64,000 bases of DNA from an uncultured Anaerolineales bacterium (GCA_937960595.1 CALGPL010000004.1:1-64000), one strand, 5' to 3'. Positions 1 to 7,540 are shown, numbered from the stretch's first letter. Notes: generated by a model from the letters alone, not told the origin. Translations and numbers: made by a program.

Positions 1-1
1 C

Positions 2-406
2 AAGCTGGATCTTGGTGATGTTTTAGTTTCCCGTATTGCTGACCCAGGAAAAGCAGGTATCGTTGAAGAGACAGTCAATGCTGTTTTTGCCTCTTACTTG
101 GTTCGTCTGAAGTTTGTAGATTTAGCATGGTCTTACTTTGCCTATTATTTCTTACGCTCTGAACAGTATCTTGAATATGCTAATGGAGCAAAAAGCGGCT
201 CTGTCCAATCAGGAATGAACGCGAGAGTAATAACAGACGTAAATCTTTCAATTCCGCCAAATGAGAAAGTTGTGATGTTTTATGAAACCATCAAACCTTT
301 GAGGCAAAAAATCGTTGCCAACCTGCAACAATCCCGCACCCTGTCCGCCCTGCGCGACGCGCTGCTGCCCAAATTGATGCGCGGGGAAGTGCGGGTAAGA
401 CCCTAA
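2..406 (+). CDS. hsdS: Type I restriction enzyme specificity subunit HsdS, C-terminal part (5'-truncated by window edge)
   Basis: The reading frame is already open at the first base and ends in TAA at 404-406, giving about 134 C-terminal residues. The pattern GDVLVSR, then SGSVQSGMN, then IPP and the closing LSALRDALLPKLMRGEVRV is typical of the second target-recognition domain and distal coiled coil of HsdS, the subunit that reads the DNA target for the restriction-modification complex. The first ~300 bases are clearly more AT-rich than the GC-rich tail and the genes around it, as often seen when recognition domains are exchanged horizontally. The last codons and the stop lie inside a 35-bp palindrome, so the C-terminus may have been altered by its insertion. 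hsdM would be expected upstream, outside the window; hsdR follows at 1098. Confidence 0.88.
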   Translation, partial: KLDLGDVLVSRIADPGKAGIVEETVNAVFASYLVRLKFVDLAWSYFAYYFLRSEQYLEYANGAKSGSVQSGMNARVITDVNLSIPPNEKVVMFYETIKPLRQKIVANLQQSRTLSALRDALLPKLMRGEVRVRP

Positions 407-431
407 AGGTCTGCCAGACCTTTAGGGTCTT
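397..431. repeat. 35-bp perfect palindrome, copy 1 (ends hsdS)
   Basis: Arms of 16 bp at 397-412 and 416-431 are exact reverse complements around the loop GCC. The core is CCTAAAGGTCT/AGACCTTTAGG. It contains the hsdS stop codon (404-406) and stops 2 bp before the -10 box of the transposase gene. As RNA it would fold into a strong hairpin and could also terminate hsdS transcription. It belongs to the same family as 666-693, 1073-1086, 1501-1533 and 2356-2409. Confidence 0.9.
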
Positions 432-433
432 GT

Positions 434-439
434 ATAATA
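434..439 (+). promoter_or_regulatory. -10 box of the transposase gene
   Basis: A perfect TATAAT lies 9 nt before the ATG at 449 and directly follows palindrome copy 1. There is no Shine-Dalgarno sequence, so the transcript would be leaderless or nearly so. No convincing -35 is seen. Confidence 0.55.
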
Positions 440-448
440 AATAACAAG

Positions 449-1060
449 ATGACCAGCCCATCTCCCCTCCTCTACGACACCTATTACCACATCTACAATC
501 GCGGCAACAACCGCGAGAATATCTTCATCCAGGAACGCAATTACGAATACTTCCTGAACCTGTATTTCAAGTACATTGCCCCCATCGCCGAAACTTTCGC
601 CTACTGCCTGCTGCGAAATCACTTTCACGTTTTGTTGAGGACCAGGGCAGAAGAGGAAATCACGGAGACCCTAACAAGAAAACCTTTAGGGGCTGAACAA
701 TATCTCTCTCAACAGTTCTCCAATTTCTTCAACGCCTACGCCAAAGCCATCAACAAAGCCTATGGCAGAACAGGCAGCCTGTTCCAGCATCCCTTTGGGC
801 GCGTGCCTGTCACGACTGACCGTCAATTCTGGAATGTCATCGCCTACATCCACCAGAACCCGCAAAAGCACGGCTTCGTGAAAGACTTCCGCGAGTGGAA
901 ATGGTCATCGTATGGGATTATTCTTGTCGAGAAGCCGACGAAATTGAGGCGCGATGTCGTCCTCGATTGGTTTGGAGGAAAAGAAAGTTATTTGGAAATG
1001 CACCAGCAATGGGTCACTGACGCAAACGCCAAGTGGTTTGCAGAGGATGATTACGATTGA
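449..1060 (+). CDS. REP-associated tyrosine transposase (RAYT, IS200/Y1 superfamily)
   Basis: A 203-residue protein with the layout of Y1 single-strand transposases. An N-terminal YYHIYNRG strand is followed by the metal-binding HUH motif NHFHVLL (His58 and His60), then helix [19 protein letters not shown] with candidate catalytic Tyr97, then [10 protein letters not shown] and WKWSSY, which mark the REP-associated subgroup. Such enzymes cut and rejoin palindromic repeats as single strands. Here several copies of one palindrome surround the gene, consistent with enzyme and substrate. Residues about 73-81 (ETLTRKPLG) are encoded by a decayed copy of the palindrome in the loop between the HUH motif and the tyrosine helix. 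The gene splits hsdS from hsdR. All expected motifs are intact, so it may be active. Confidence 0.9.
   Translation: MTSPSPLLYDTYYHIYNRGNNRENIFIQERNYEYFLNLYFKYIAPIAETFAYCLLRNHFHVLLRTRAEEEITETLTRKPLGAEQYLSQQFSNFFNAYAKAINKAYGRTGSLFQHPFGRVPVTTDRQFWNVIAYIHQNPQKHGFVKDFREWKWSSYGIILVEKPTKLRRDVVLDWFGGKESYLEMHQQWVTDANAKWFAEDDYD
666..693. repeat. Decayed palindrome copy inside the transposase gene
   Basis: AGACCCTAA at 666-674 and ACCTTTAGGGG at 682-692 match the outer parts of the 33-35 bp palindromes at 397, 1501 and 2377, while the centre has diverged. The reading phase (ACC CTA) is the same as in the hsdR copy at 1501. It encodes ETLTRKPLG without breaking the frame. Confidence 0.6.
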
Positions 1061-1072
1061 TAACAAGGAGAA

Positions 1073-1086
1073 AACCTTTAGGGTCT
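1073..1086. repeat. Half palindrome upstream of hsdR
   Basis: AACCTTTAGGGTCT is the right arm of the family seen at 397-431, without its partner. Its last base is the first base of the hsdR -10 hexamer at 1086-1091, as copy 1 adjoins the transposase -10 box. Confidence 0.7.
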
Positions 1087-1091
1087 ATAAT
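1086..1091 (+). promoter_or_regulatory. -10 box of hsdR
   Basis: TATAAT exactly 6 nt before the ATG at 1098. Transcription would start at or next to the A of the start codon, giving a leaderless mRNA. This placement also favours 1098 over the in-frame upstream ATG at 954, which lies inside the transposase gene. Confidence 0.6.
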
Positions 1092-1097
1092 CTGGTT

Positions 1098-4000
1098 ATG
1101 ACCGCCTTTACCGAATCCACCATCGAACAAGCCGCCCTCGAATGGCTGCGCGATTTGGGCTACGCCTGCGCCTTCGGTCCCGACCTCGCCCCGGATGGCG
1201 CGCGCCCCGAACGCAGCGACTACGCCGAACCGCTCCTGCTCGCAAGGCTGCGCGGCGCCCTCGCCCGCCTCAATCCCGACCTGCCGCCTGCCGCGCGCGA
1301 AGAAGCCTTTCGCCAACTGACGCATCTGCGCGCCCCCTCCCTGCTGCTCAACAACCATGCCTTTCACCGCCTGCTGCTGGACGGCGTGACGGTGGAATAC
1401 AAAAATCAGTCCGGGCGCCTCGTCAGCGGGCGGGCGCGCGTGGTGGATTTCGACCACCCCGAAAACAACGACTGGCTCGTGGTCAATCAATATACCGTAG
1501 AGACCCTAAAGGTCTCGCAGACCTTTAGGGTCTCCCGCCGTCCCGACCTGGTGGTCTTCGTCAACGGGCTGCCGCTGGCGGTGATGGAACTCAAAAACGC
1601 CGCCGACGAAAAAGCCACCATCTGGAACGCCTTCCACCAACTGCAAACCTACAAACAAGAAATCCCCGCCCTGTTTCACTACAACGAACTGCTCGTCATC
1701 TCCGATGGCGTCTATGCCCGCCTCGGCTCGCTGACCGCCAACCGAGAATGGTTCCTGCCCTGGAAAACCATCGAAGGCGAGAAACAAGCCCCCGCCTCGC
1801 TGACTCAACTCGAAATCCTGCTGCGCGGCGTGTTCGAGAAGCGCCGCTTCCTCGACCTCATCCGCTACTTCATCGTCTTCGAGCAGGAACGCGGCGCGCC
1901 GACCGTCAAGAAGATTGCCGGCTATCACCAATTCCACGCCGTCAATTACGCCGTGCAAGAGACCCTCCGCGCCGCGAGCGTAGGGCAAATTTCCAATTTG
2001 CCCGCCTTGGGCGAACTCAAAGGCGTCTACCGCGCCCAGCCCACACCCGGCGGCGCGAGCGGCGACCGGCGCATCGGCGTCATCTGGCACACCCAGGGTT
2101 CGGGCAAAAGCCTGACGATGGCGTTCTACGCCGGGCGGCTGGCAACCCATCCCGCCATGCAAAACCCCACCCTCGTCGTCCTCACCGACCGCAACGACCT
2201 CGATGACCAACTCTTCGCCACCTTCTCGCGCTGCGCTGAAATCCTGCGCCAAACCCCCGAACAAGCCGCCAGCCGCGAAGACCTGCGCCAGAAACTGCGC
2301 GGGCGCGTGGCGGGCGGCGTGTTCTTTACCACCATCCAAAAATTCCTCCCTGTCGAATCCCTAAAGGTCTCTATAAAATCCCTAAAGGTCTTTAAGACCT
2401 TTAGGGATTCGGTCCTCTCCGACCGCGCCAACATCATCGTCATCGCGGATGAGGCACACCGCAGCCAATACGACTTCATAGACGGCTACGCCCGCGCCCT
2501 GCGCGACGCCCTGCCCAACGCCTCCTTCATCGGCTTTACCGGCACGCCCATCGAACAGGCAGACGCCAACACCCGCGCCGTCTTCGGCGAATACATCAGC
2601 ATCTACGACATCCAACAGGCGGTCGAAGACGGCGCAACCGTCAAAATTTACTACGAAGGGCGGCTTGCCAAACTGGAACTGGACGAAAACGAAAAGCCGA
2701 AACTCGACCCCGAATTTGAAGAAATCACCGAAGGCGAAGAACCCGAAGTCAAAGAAAGACTCAAAAGCAAATGGGCGGCGCTCGAAGCGGTGGTCGGGAC
2801 CGAAAAACGCCTGCGCCTGATTGCCCAAGACTTGGTTGACCATTTTGAGAAGCGCCTCGAAGCGCAGGACGGCAAAGCGATGGTCGTGTGCATGTCGCGC
2901 CGCATCTGCATTGACCTGTACAACGCCATCATCCAACTGCGCCCGCACTGGCATTCCGAAGACGACCGTCAGGGCGTGGTCAAAATCGTCATGACCGGCT
3001 CCGCCTCCGACCCGCTGGACTGGCAGCCGCACATCCGCAACAAGGCGCGCCGCGAAGAACTCGCCCAACGCTTCAAAGACCCCGCCGACCCGTTCAAACT
3101 CGTCCTCGTGCGCGATATGTGGCTGACGGGTTTCGACGTCCCCTGCCTGCACACCATGTACCTCGACAAGCCCATGCAGGGACACGGTCTCATGCAGGCG
3201 ATTGCCCGCGTCAACCGCGTCTATCCCAACAAAACCGGCGGGCTGATTGTGGATTACCTCGGGCTGGCGTATCACCTGCAAAAGGCGCTCGCCGCCTACA
3301 CCGAAGCCGGTCACCCCGCTGAAATCCCCGACCAGGGAGAAGCCGTGGACGAACTGCTCAAACGCTATGAAATCTGCAAGGGCATTTTACACGGCTTCGA
3401 TTGGTCAAAATACTTCAGCGGCTCGGCGGCAGAACGCGCCAGCCTGCTGCCCGCCGCGCTGGAACACATCCTGCAGCAGCCGGATGGCAAAAAGCGCTTT
3501 CTCGACGCCATGCGCGGACTCTCGCTCGCCTTTGGGCTGGCTGTCCCCGATGAGCGCGCCCTCGCCATTCGGGATGACGTCGCCTTCCTTCAGGATGTCC
3601 GCGCCGCGCTGGTCAAGCATACCGTTAGCGAAGGCGGCAAAGCGGCTGAAGACTACGAGCAGGAGATTCGCCAAATTCTCTCGCGCGCCGTAGCCGCCGG
3701 CGACCGGGTGATAGACCTCTTCGCCGCCGCCGGGCTCAAGAAGCCCGAAGTTTCCATCCTCTCCGAAGAATTTTTGGCAGAAATGCGCGGGCTGCCGCAA
3801 AAGAACCTTGCCATCGAACTGCTGCGCAAACTGCTAAACGATGAAATCCGCAACCGCATGAAGAAGAACGTGGTGCAATCGCGCTCCTTTGCCGAAATGC
3901 TGGAGCGCGCCATCCGCGCCTACCAGAACCGCAGCCTCGAATCCGCCGAAGTGATTGCCGAACTCATCCAACTGGCTGAAGACATGCGCGCGGCGCAACA

Positions 4001-4304
4001 GCGCGGCGAACAACTCGGCTTGAGCGAAGATGAAATTGCCTTCTACGACGCGCTCGAAGTCAACGACAGCGCCGTCAAAGTGCTGGGCGATGATACCCTC
4101 AAGCAAATTGCCCGCGAACTGGTGGAAACCGTGAGAAAGAACACGACCATTGATTGGACGGTGAAAGAAACCGTGCGCGCCAAACTGCGCCTGATGGTGA
4201 AACGCATTTTACGCAAATACGGCTACCCGCCCGACAAGCAGGAAAAGGCAACCCAAACCGTGCTGGAGCAGGCGGAAGCGATTGCCGCCGAGTGGGCGGC
4301 GTAA
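1098..4304 (+). CDS. hsdR: Type I restriction enzyme ATPase/nuclease subunit HsdR, with in-frame palindrome insertions
   Basis: A 1068-residue motor and nuclease subunit that moves DNA and cuts it at a distance when the site is unmethylated. The PD-(D/E)xK nuclease core is RRPDLVVF then AVMELKN (about 147-170). The SF2 helicase motifs are HTQGSGKS (Walker A Lys337), ADEAH (Asp451), FTGTP and QAIARVNR. The start at 1098 gives the usual N-terminus and lies 6 nt after a TATAAT. Three palindromic inserts are translated in frame: residues 135-145 just before the nuclease core, about 295-302 before Walker A, and 420-438 just before the DEAH motif. All lie between conserved blocks and the gene has no stop, so it is probably functional. 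hsdM is not in the window. Confidence 0.93.
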   Translation: MTAFTESTIEQAALEWLRDLGYACAFGPDLAPDGARPERSDYAEPLLLARLRGALARLNPDLPPAAREEAFRQLTHLRAPSLLLNNHAFHRLLLDGVTVEYKNQSGRLVSGRARVVDFDHPENNDWLVVNQYTVETLKVSQTFRVSRRPDLVVFVNGLPLAVMELKNAADEKATIWNAFHQLQTYKQEIPALFHYNELLVISDGVYARLGSLTANREWFLPWKTIEGEKQAPASLTQLEILLRGVFEKRRFLDLIRYFIVFEQERGAPTVKKIAGYHQFHAVNYAVQETLRAASVGQISNLPALGELKGVYRAQPTPGGASGDRRIGVIWHTQGSGKSLTMAFYAGRLATHPAMQNPTLVVLTDRNDLDDQLFATFSRCAEILRQTPEQAASREDLRQKLRGRVAGGVFFTTIQKFLPVESLKVSIKSLKVFKTFRDSVLSDRANIIVIADEAHRSQYDFIDGYARALRDALPNASFIGFTGTPIEQADANTRAVFGEYISIYDIQQAVEDGATVKIYYEGRLAKLELDENEKPKLDPEFEEITEGEEPEVKERLKSKWAALEAVVGTEKRLRLIAQDLVDHFEKRLEAQDGKAMVVCMSRRICIDLYNAIIQLRPHWHSEDDRQGVVKIVMTGSASDPLDWQPHIRNKARREELAQRFKDPADPFKLVLVRDMWLTGFDVPCLHTMYLDKPMQGHGLMQAIARVNRVYPNKTGGLIVDYLGLAYHLQKALAAYTEAGHPAEIPDQGEAVDELLKRYEICKGILHGFDWSKYFSGSAAERASLLPAALEHILQQPDGKKRFLDAMRGLSLAFGLAVPDERALAIRDDVAFLQDVRAALVKHTVSEGGKAAEDYEQEIRQILSRAVAAGDRVIDLFAAAGLKKPEVSILSEEFLAEMRGLPQKNLAIELLRKLLNDEIRNRMKKNVVQSRSFAEMLERAIRAYQNRSLESAEVIAELIQLAEDMRAAQQRGEQLGLSEDEIAFYDALEVNDSAVKVLGDDTLKQIARELVETVRKNTTIDWTVKETVRAKLRLMVKRILRKYGYPPDKQEKATQTVLEQAEAIAAEWAA
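1501..1533. repeat. 33-bp perfect palindrome, in frame in hsdR (copy 2)
   Basis: Arms of 15 bp (1501-1515 and 1519-1533) are exact reverse complements around CGC. The length is exactly 11 codons. It is read as [11 protein letters not shown] (with the preceding E split across the boundary), and no stop occurs in this phase. It lies immediately before the PD-(D/E)xK strands. Confidence 0.92.
1983..2003. repeat. 21-bp palindrome of a second family, in frame in hsdR
   Basis: GGGCAAATT (1983-1991) and AATTTGCCC (1995-2003) are exact reverse complements around TCC. Translation gives GQISNLP in the linker before Walker A. The core differs from the CCTAAAGG family, so this is a separate repeat type. 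A shorter hairpin with the same TCC centre occurs at 4396-4410. Confidence 0.75.
2356..2409. repeat. Tandem/compound palindrome, in frame in hsdR (copy 3)
   Basis: A perfect 33-bp palindrome (arms 2377-2392 and 2394-2409, single-base centre) is preceded by an extra left arm at 2356-2370. The two left arms can pair alternatively with the one right arm. The block is translated as [19 protein letters not shown], a repeat of the LKV/TFR peptide of copy 2, just ahead of the DEAH box. Confidence 0.88.
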
Positions 4305-4360
4305 CCCTCCTCCGGTCAGGGAAAAGCAGGAAGCCGATACCGGTGGGGCAGTATGGCTGC

Positions 4361-4410
4361 CATCGGCGTGAGCCGATGTTTACCTCCTCGCGCCGCCGAT
4401 TTCCAATCGG
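4361..4410. other. Two small hairpins between hsdR and ppaC
   Basis: CATCGGC-GTGA-GCCGATG (4361-4378) and CCGATT-TCC-AATCGG (4396-4410) lie in the 154-bp gap. Neither is followed by a T-run, so terminator function for hsdR is uncertain. The second shares its TCC centre with the palindrome at 1983. Confidence 0.45.
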
Positions 4411-4446
4411 GGCCTTCTTTCCCTTGCCCCTGCCCCTCCCCTCGGC

Positions 4447-4452
4447 TAAAAT
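4447..4452 (+). promoter_or_regulatory. -10 box of ppaC
   Basis: TAAAAT placed 6 nt before the ATG at 4459, the same spacing as at hsdR, dinG, the NYN gene and udk. No Shine-Dalgarno sequence precedes the start. Confidence 0.45.
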
Positions 4453-4458
4453 AGACTC

Positions 4459-5805
4459 ATGAACAACTCCATCTACGTCATCGGACACGTCAACCCGGAT
4501 ACCGACACCGTCGCCGCGGCGATGGGCTACGCCTGGCTGCTGCACGAGCGCGACCTGACGGACGCCATCCCCGCCCGCGCCGGCGCGGTCAACCCGCAGA
4601 CAGCCTGGGTGCTGAAACGCGTCGGCCTGGAGCCGCCCCTGCTGCTCAACGACGCCTCGCCGCGCTTCGAGTCCGTCAGCCTGCGCCTGGACACCGTCCG
4701 CCCCGACGACCCGCTGCGGGACGCCTGGGCGATCGCCTCGCGCACCTGGGGCGTCGCCCCGGTGGTGGACGAGGACGGCGCGCCCTTCGGCCTGGTGACC
4801 GGCACCAGCCTCTTCGGCCTGGTCAGCAGTTTGGTCGGTCCGGCCCCGCAGCGCCGCGACCTGCGCCTGACCGAAATTCTCGAATTGCCCTGCCGCGAGG
4901 CCTGCGTCCGCGACGTGCCGCGCTTCCCGGCCAACGGACGCATCCGCGACTCGCTCAACCGCATCCTGCGCGCCGAAGGCGACGATTTCTTCGTCGTGGA
5001 CGAGAAGGGCGGCTACCTGGGCGTCTGCCGCCAGCGCGACCTGCTCAACCCGCCGCGCCTGCGCGTTATCCTGGTGGACCACAACGAGCCGCGCCAGGCC
5101 ATCGCCAACCTGGAAGAGGCCGAACTGCTCGAAATCCTCGACCATCACCGCCTGGGCAACCCCTCCACCCACGTCCCCATCAAATTCACCGTAGACATCG
5201 TCGGCAGCACCAGCACGCTCGTCTCGGAAAAAATCGAGGAGGCCGGGCTGGCGGCGCCGCCGCAAATCGCCGGTCTGCTCCTGGCGGGTCTCCTCTCGGA
5301 CACGCTCGTCCTGACCTCGCCCACCGCCACCGAGCGCGACCAAAAAGCCGCCGAGCGGCTGGCGCGTTGGGCCTTCGTCCGCTCCGGGCCGCTGGCGGGC
5401 GAGACGATCCAGTCCTACGGGCAGCAGGTCCTGGCCGCCTCGGCCGGTCTCTCGGCGCGCGCCCCGGAGGAGATCGTCGGCACCGACCTGAAACAGTACG
5501 AGGCGGGCGGCTACCGCTTCGCCATCGCCCAGGCCGAGGTCACCGACCTGGTGCAGTTGACCGAGGCGCGCGAAAAACTCCTCGCCGCCCTGACCGCCCT
5601 GCGCGACAAGCGCGCCCTCGACTTTGCCATGCTGATGGTCACCGACGTGGTGCGCGGCGCCAGCCGCCTGATCCTCACCAACGAACCGCCCGAACTCTCC
5701 GACCTGCCCTACCCGCCCCAGCCGGATGGCACCCGCCTGGCCGAGGGCGTCGTCTCGCGCAAGAAGCAGTTGCTGCCGGTGGTGTTGGGGCTGCTGGAAC
5801 GGTAG
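4459..5805 (+). CDS. ppaC: Manganese-dependent inorganic pyrophosphatase (family II, DHH) with CBS domains
   Basis: Hydrolyses pyrophosphate to phosphate, pulling biosynthetic reactions forward. The 448 residues begin with the DHH-family motif GHVNPDTDT (about 9-17). A pair of CBS repeats (about 70-195, with APVVDEDGAPFGLVTG) is inserted, then come VDHNE (about 207) and LDHH (about 228), which ligand Mn2+, and a C-terminal DHHA2 domain from about 320. In CBS-containing pyrophosphatases the CBS pair binds adenine nucleotides and regulates activity; that is known for the family and inferred here. No DRTGG domain is obvious between the CBS repeats. It has its own -10 box and stands alone between hsdR and the hicBA cluster. 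Confidence 0.9.
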   Translation: MNNSIYVIGHVNPDTDTVAAAMGYAWLLHERDLTDAIPARAGAVNPQTAWVLKRVGLEPPLLLNDASPRFESVSLRLDTVRPDDPLRDAWAIASRTWGVAPVVDEDGAPFGLVTGTSLFGLVSSLVGPAPQRRDLRLTEILELPCREACVRDVPRFPANGRIRDSLNRILRAEGDDFFVVDEKGGYLGVCRQRDLLNPPRLRVILVDHNEPRQAIANLEEAELLEILDHHRLGNPSTHVPIKFTVDIVGSTSTLVSEKIEEAGLAAPPQIAGLLLAGLLSDTLVLTSPTATERDQKAAERLARWAFVRSGPLAGETIQSYGQQVLAASAGLSARAPEEIVGTDLKQYEAGGYRFAIAQAEVTDLVQLTEAREKLLAALTALRDKRALDFAMLMVTDVVRGASRLILTNEPPELSDLPYPPQPDGTRLAEGVVSRKKQLLPVVLGLLER

Positions 5806-5809
5806 CGGT

Positions 5810-5815
5810 TATAAT
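5810..5815 (+). promoter_or_regulatory. -10 box of the hicBA cluster
   Basis: TATAAT begins 5 nt after the ppaC stop codon. It is 5 nt from the first ATG (5821) and 17 nt from the second (5833), which has GGAGG at 5823-5827. Confidence 0.5.
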
Positions 5816-5832
5816 TAGCAATGGAGGCCGAT

Positions 5833-6081
5833 ATGACCGTCTATAAACTGCCCCTGGTTCTCGAACCCCAACCCGAAGGCGGATATGTGGTCACCTGTCC
5901 ATTCATCCCGGAACTCATCACCGAAGGCGATACGGTACAGGAAGCGCTGGCCAACGCCAATGATGCGTTGGAAGCAATTCTTGATGCCATGAAGCAACTC
6001 AAGCGGCCGCTGCCGGCCGCCTTACAGCCTTTCCAAACCGACAAACCGCTTTGGGTAGAAACCATTTTGGCGGTGTCATGA
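5833..6081 (+). CDS. hicB: HicB-family antitoxin
   Basis: An 82-residue protein with the partial RNase H-like fold of HicB: YKLPLVLEPQPEGGYVVTCP, then PELITEGDTVQEAL and a helical tail. HicB neutralises HicA and usually represses its own promoter. I chose ATG 5833 because GGAGG lies 5 nt upstream; ATG 5821 (four more residues) is also possible and would suit a leaderless mRNA from the TATAAT at 5810. The stop codon overlaps the hicA start (ATGA at 6078-6081), so translation is coupled. The antitoxin precedes the toxin, opposite to the classical hicAB order. The C-terminus carries no recognisable DNA-binding domain, so autoregulation is uncertain. Confidence 0.85.
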   Translation: MTVYKLPLVLEPQPEGGYVVTCPFIPELITEGDTVQEALANANDALEAILDAMKQLKRPLPAALQPFQTDKPLWVETILAVS

Positions 6082-6290
6082 AATATAAAGAAATTGCCCG
6101 CCGCTTGAGAGCGCTTGGCTGCCAGGAGTTACCGCGACGCGGCAAAGGGTCTCATCGTGTCTGGCACAACCCCGCCGGTGGACAGATTGCACCGCTGCCA
6201 GACTGGGGCGCAAAGGACTTGAAAATCGGCACGCTGAAAGCCGTCATCCGGCAACTTGGACTAAACTGGGATGAGTTCTTCGAAAAATAG
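6078..6290 (+). CDS. hicA: HicA-family mRNA interferase toxin
   Basis: A 70-residue double-stranded-RNA-binding-like protein. It has the N-terminal helix IARRLRALGCQE and the KGSHRVWHN strand whose histidine is the catalytic residue of HicA ribonucleases, then a C-terminal helix TLKAVIRQLGL. HicA cleaves mRNA when not bound by HicB. It overlaps hicB by 4 nt. The catalytic histidine is present, so the toxin is probably functional. Confidence 0.87.
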   Translation: MKYKEIARRLRALGCQELPRRGKGSHRVWHNPAGGQIAPLPDWGAKDLKIGTLKAVIRQLGLNWDEFFEK

Positions 6291-6567
6291 TCCCTCACCT
6301 CCCTACCTTTGGGATGACGACCTGAACAAAGACCAATTTCGCGCCATCCTCGAAGGCCGTCAAGTCATCGGGCGGCTCGATCGAGACTGGGCAGCCCGCC
6401 GCCTGCTTGAATATGCTCCCTACGAAGACATCGTGCGACCGATCGGCTTTCCCGCTCTGGTCGCCAACTGGCCGCGCTGGCGCACAGGCATCCGCTCCCT
6501 GAGCCGTAAGCGCGGTCTCGATTTTCTTATTCGCTGGCTGACCGAAAAACATTCGGAATTATGTTGA
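6271..6567 (+). CDS. Small conserved protein, possibly DUF6922-like
   Basis: A 98-residue soluble protein overlapping the end of hicA by 20 nt. The pattern YLWDDDLNKDQF, then RLLEYAPYEDIVRPIG, then PRWRTGIRSLSRKRGLDFL resembles short proteins that accompany nucleotidyltransferase-like or toxin-antitoxin genes (DUF6922), but I assign this by memory of pattern only. The overlap suggests it is co-transcribed with hicBA. Its stop codon lies 1 nt before the xdhC start. The function is unknown. The start is uncertain because the first 10 residues overlap hicA and no Shine-Dalgarno sequence is evident. Confidence 0.6.
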   Translation: MSSSKNSPSPPYLWDDDLNKDQFRAILEGRQVIGRLDRDWAARRLLEYAPYEDIVRPIGFPALVANWPRWRTGIRSLSRKRGLDFLIRWLTEKHSELC

Positions 6568-6568
6568 C

Positions 6569-7366
6569 ATGAAAAGCATCTACCAGGCCCTCGCCGAACT
6601 GGAAAAAAACCATCAGCCCGCCGCCCTCTGCACGGTGGTCAAGGCCAGCGGTTCGACCCCGCGCCACGCCACCAGCAAGATGCTCGTCTATCCCGATGGC
6701 CACATCCTCGGCACGGTCGGCGGCGGGGAACTGGAGAACCGCGTCCGCCAGGAGGCGCTCGCCTCGCTCCAGGACGGACGGCCGCGCCTGCTCGCTTACA
6801 ACATGACCGACCCCTCGCGCGGCGATGTGGGCGTGTGCGGCGGTCAAGTGGAGGTCTTTGTGGAACCGATTTTGCCGCCCCCGCTGCTGGTCGTCGTCGG
6901 CGGCGGACACGTGGGCAAGGCCGTGGCGCACCTGGCCAAATGGCTCGGCTTTCGCGTTGCCGTCTCGGATGACCGGCCCGAATTCTGCACCCCCGAAGCC
7001 AACCCCGACGCCGACGAATTCTACCCCTGTCCGCTGGCCGAACTGCCCCTGCATCTGACCATCACCCCGCGGACATCGCTCGTCCTGACGACGCGCGGCT
7101 CGCAGGTGGACGCCGCCGGCCTGCCCGCCCTGCTGGAGACGCCCGCCGCCTACATCGGCGTCATCGGCTCGCGCCGCCGCTGGGCCGAGACCTGCAAACT
7201 GCTCAACCGGCAGGGCATCGGCGACGAGGTTCTTCAGCGCGTCCACTCGCCGATGGGCCTGGGTATCGGCGCCGAGACGCCCGAAGAGATCGCCGTCAGC
7301 ATCCTGGCCGAGATTCTCATGCTGCGCGGCGGCGGCTCGGGCCGGCCGATGAAAGAACCAAGATAG
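6569..7366 (+). CDS. xdhC: XdhC/CoxI-family molybdenum hydroxylase maturation factor
   Basis: A 265-residue protein with an N-terminal XdhC/CoxI domain (GSTPRHATSKM and GTVGGGELE) and a C-terminal Rossmann domain (VVGGGHVGKAV at about 109). XdhC proteins bind the molybdenum cofactor, help sulfurate it, and insert it into xanthine-dehydrogenase-type enzymes. The likely clients are the hydroxylase subunits encoded at 53-57 kb, far from this gene. It starts 1 nt after the stop of the preceding small gene, so it may be read from the hicBA promoter, which is an unexpected coupling. The two-domain length is normal for the family. Confidence 0.9.
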   Translation: MKSIYQALAELEKNHQPAALCTVVKASGSTPRHATSKMLVYPDGHILGTVGGGELENRVRQEALASLQDGRPRLLAYNMTDPSRGDVGVCGGQVEVFVEPILPPPLLVVVGGGHVGKAVAHLAKWLGFRVAVSDDRPEFCTPEANPDADEFYPCPLAELPLHLTITPRTSLVLTTRGSQVDAAGLPALLETPAAYIGVIGSRRRWAETCKLLNRQGIGDEVLQRVHSPMGLGIGAETPEEIAVSILAEILMLRGGGSGRPMKEPR

Positions 7367-7470
7367 GACCGTTTTTCTCAACGCGATGACGATCACGGTC
7401 GGCGGTCATTTTGCATCCGCCGCCGAAAAAACTTTTCGTCAGAAACAGCGTATGTTAACCTGAAAATGCC

Positions 7471-7499
7471 TTGTAGCAAACATTTGCTTAGACTATAAT
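7471..7499 (+). promoter_or_regulatory. Sigma-70 type promoter of the SPFH gene
   Basis: TTGTAG (7471-7476), a 17-nt spacer and TATAAT (7494-7499). Unlike many genes here it drives a real leader of about 35 nt with the Shine-Dalgarno AAGGAG at 7529-7534 before ATG 7541. Confidence 0.7.
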
Positions 7500-7540
7500 C
7501 AATTCAATCCCTCAGGTGCCGCCATCAAAAGGAGAAAATT

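Noticed and set aside
397-431. Reading the hsdS palindrome simply as a rho-independent terminator
   Set aside because: Termination is possible, but the T-run is short (TCTTG) and the same palindrome occurs inside hsdR where termination would be harmful. A repeat element explains all copies better.
954-1097. In-frame upstream ATG that would lengthen HsdR by 48 residues
   Set aside because: It lies inside the transposase gene, the added residues look nothing like an HsdR N-terminus, and a -10 box sits 6 nt before ATG 1098.
1506-2339. Long open frames on the minus strand opposite hsdR (also 2382-3314 and 4099-5343)
   Set aside because: They are low-complexity Gly/Val/Asp-rich translations typical of the antisense of GC-rich genes. 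They match no family and cover conserved coding sequence on the plus strand.
397-2410. CRISPR array made of the CCTAAAGGTCT repeats
   Set aside because: Copies are irregularly spaced (hundreds of bp), palindromic, partly inside genes, and no cas genes are present.
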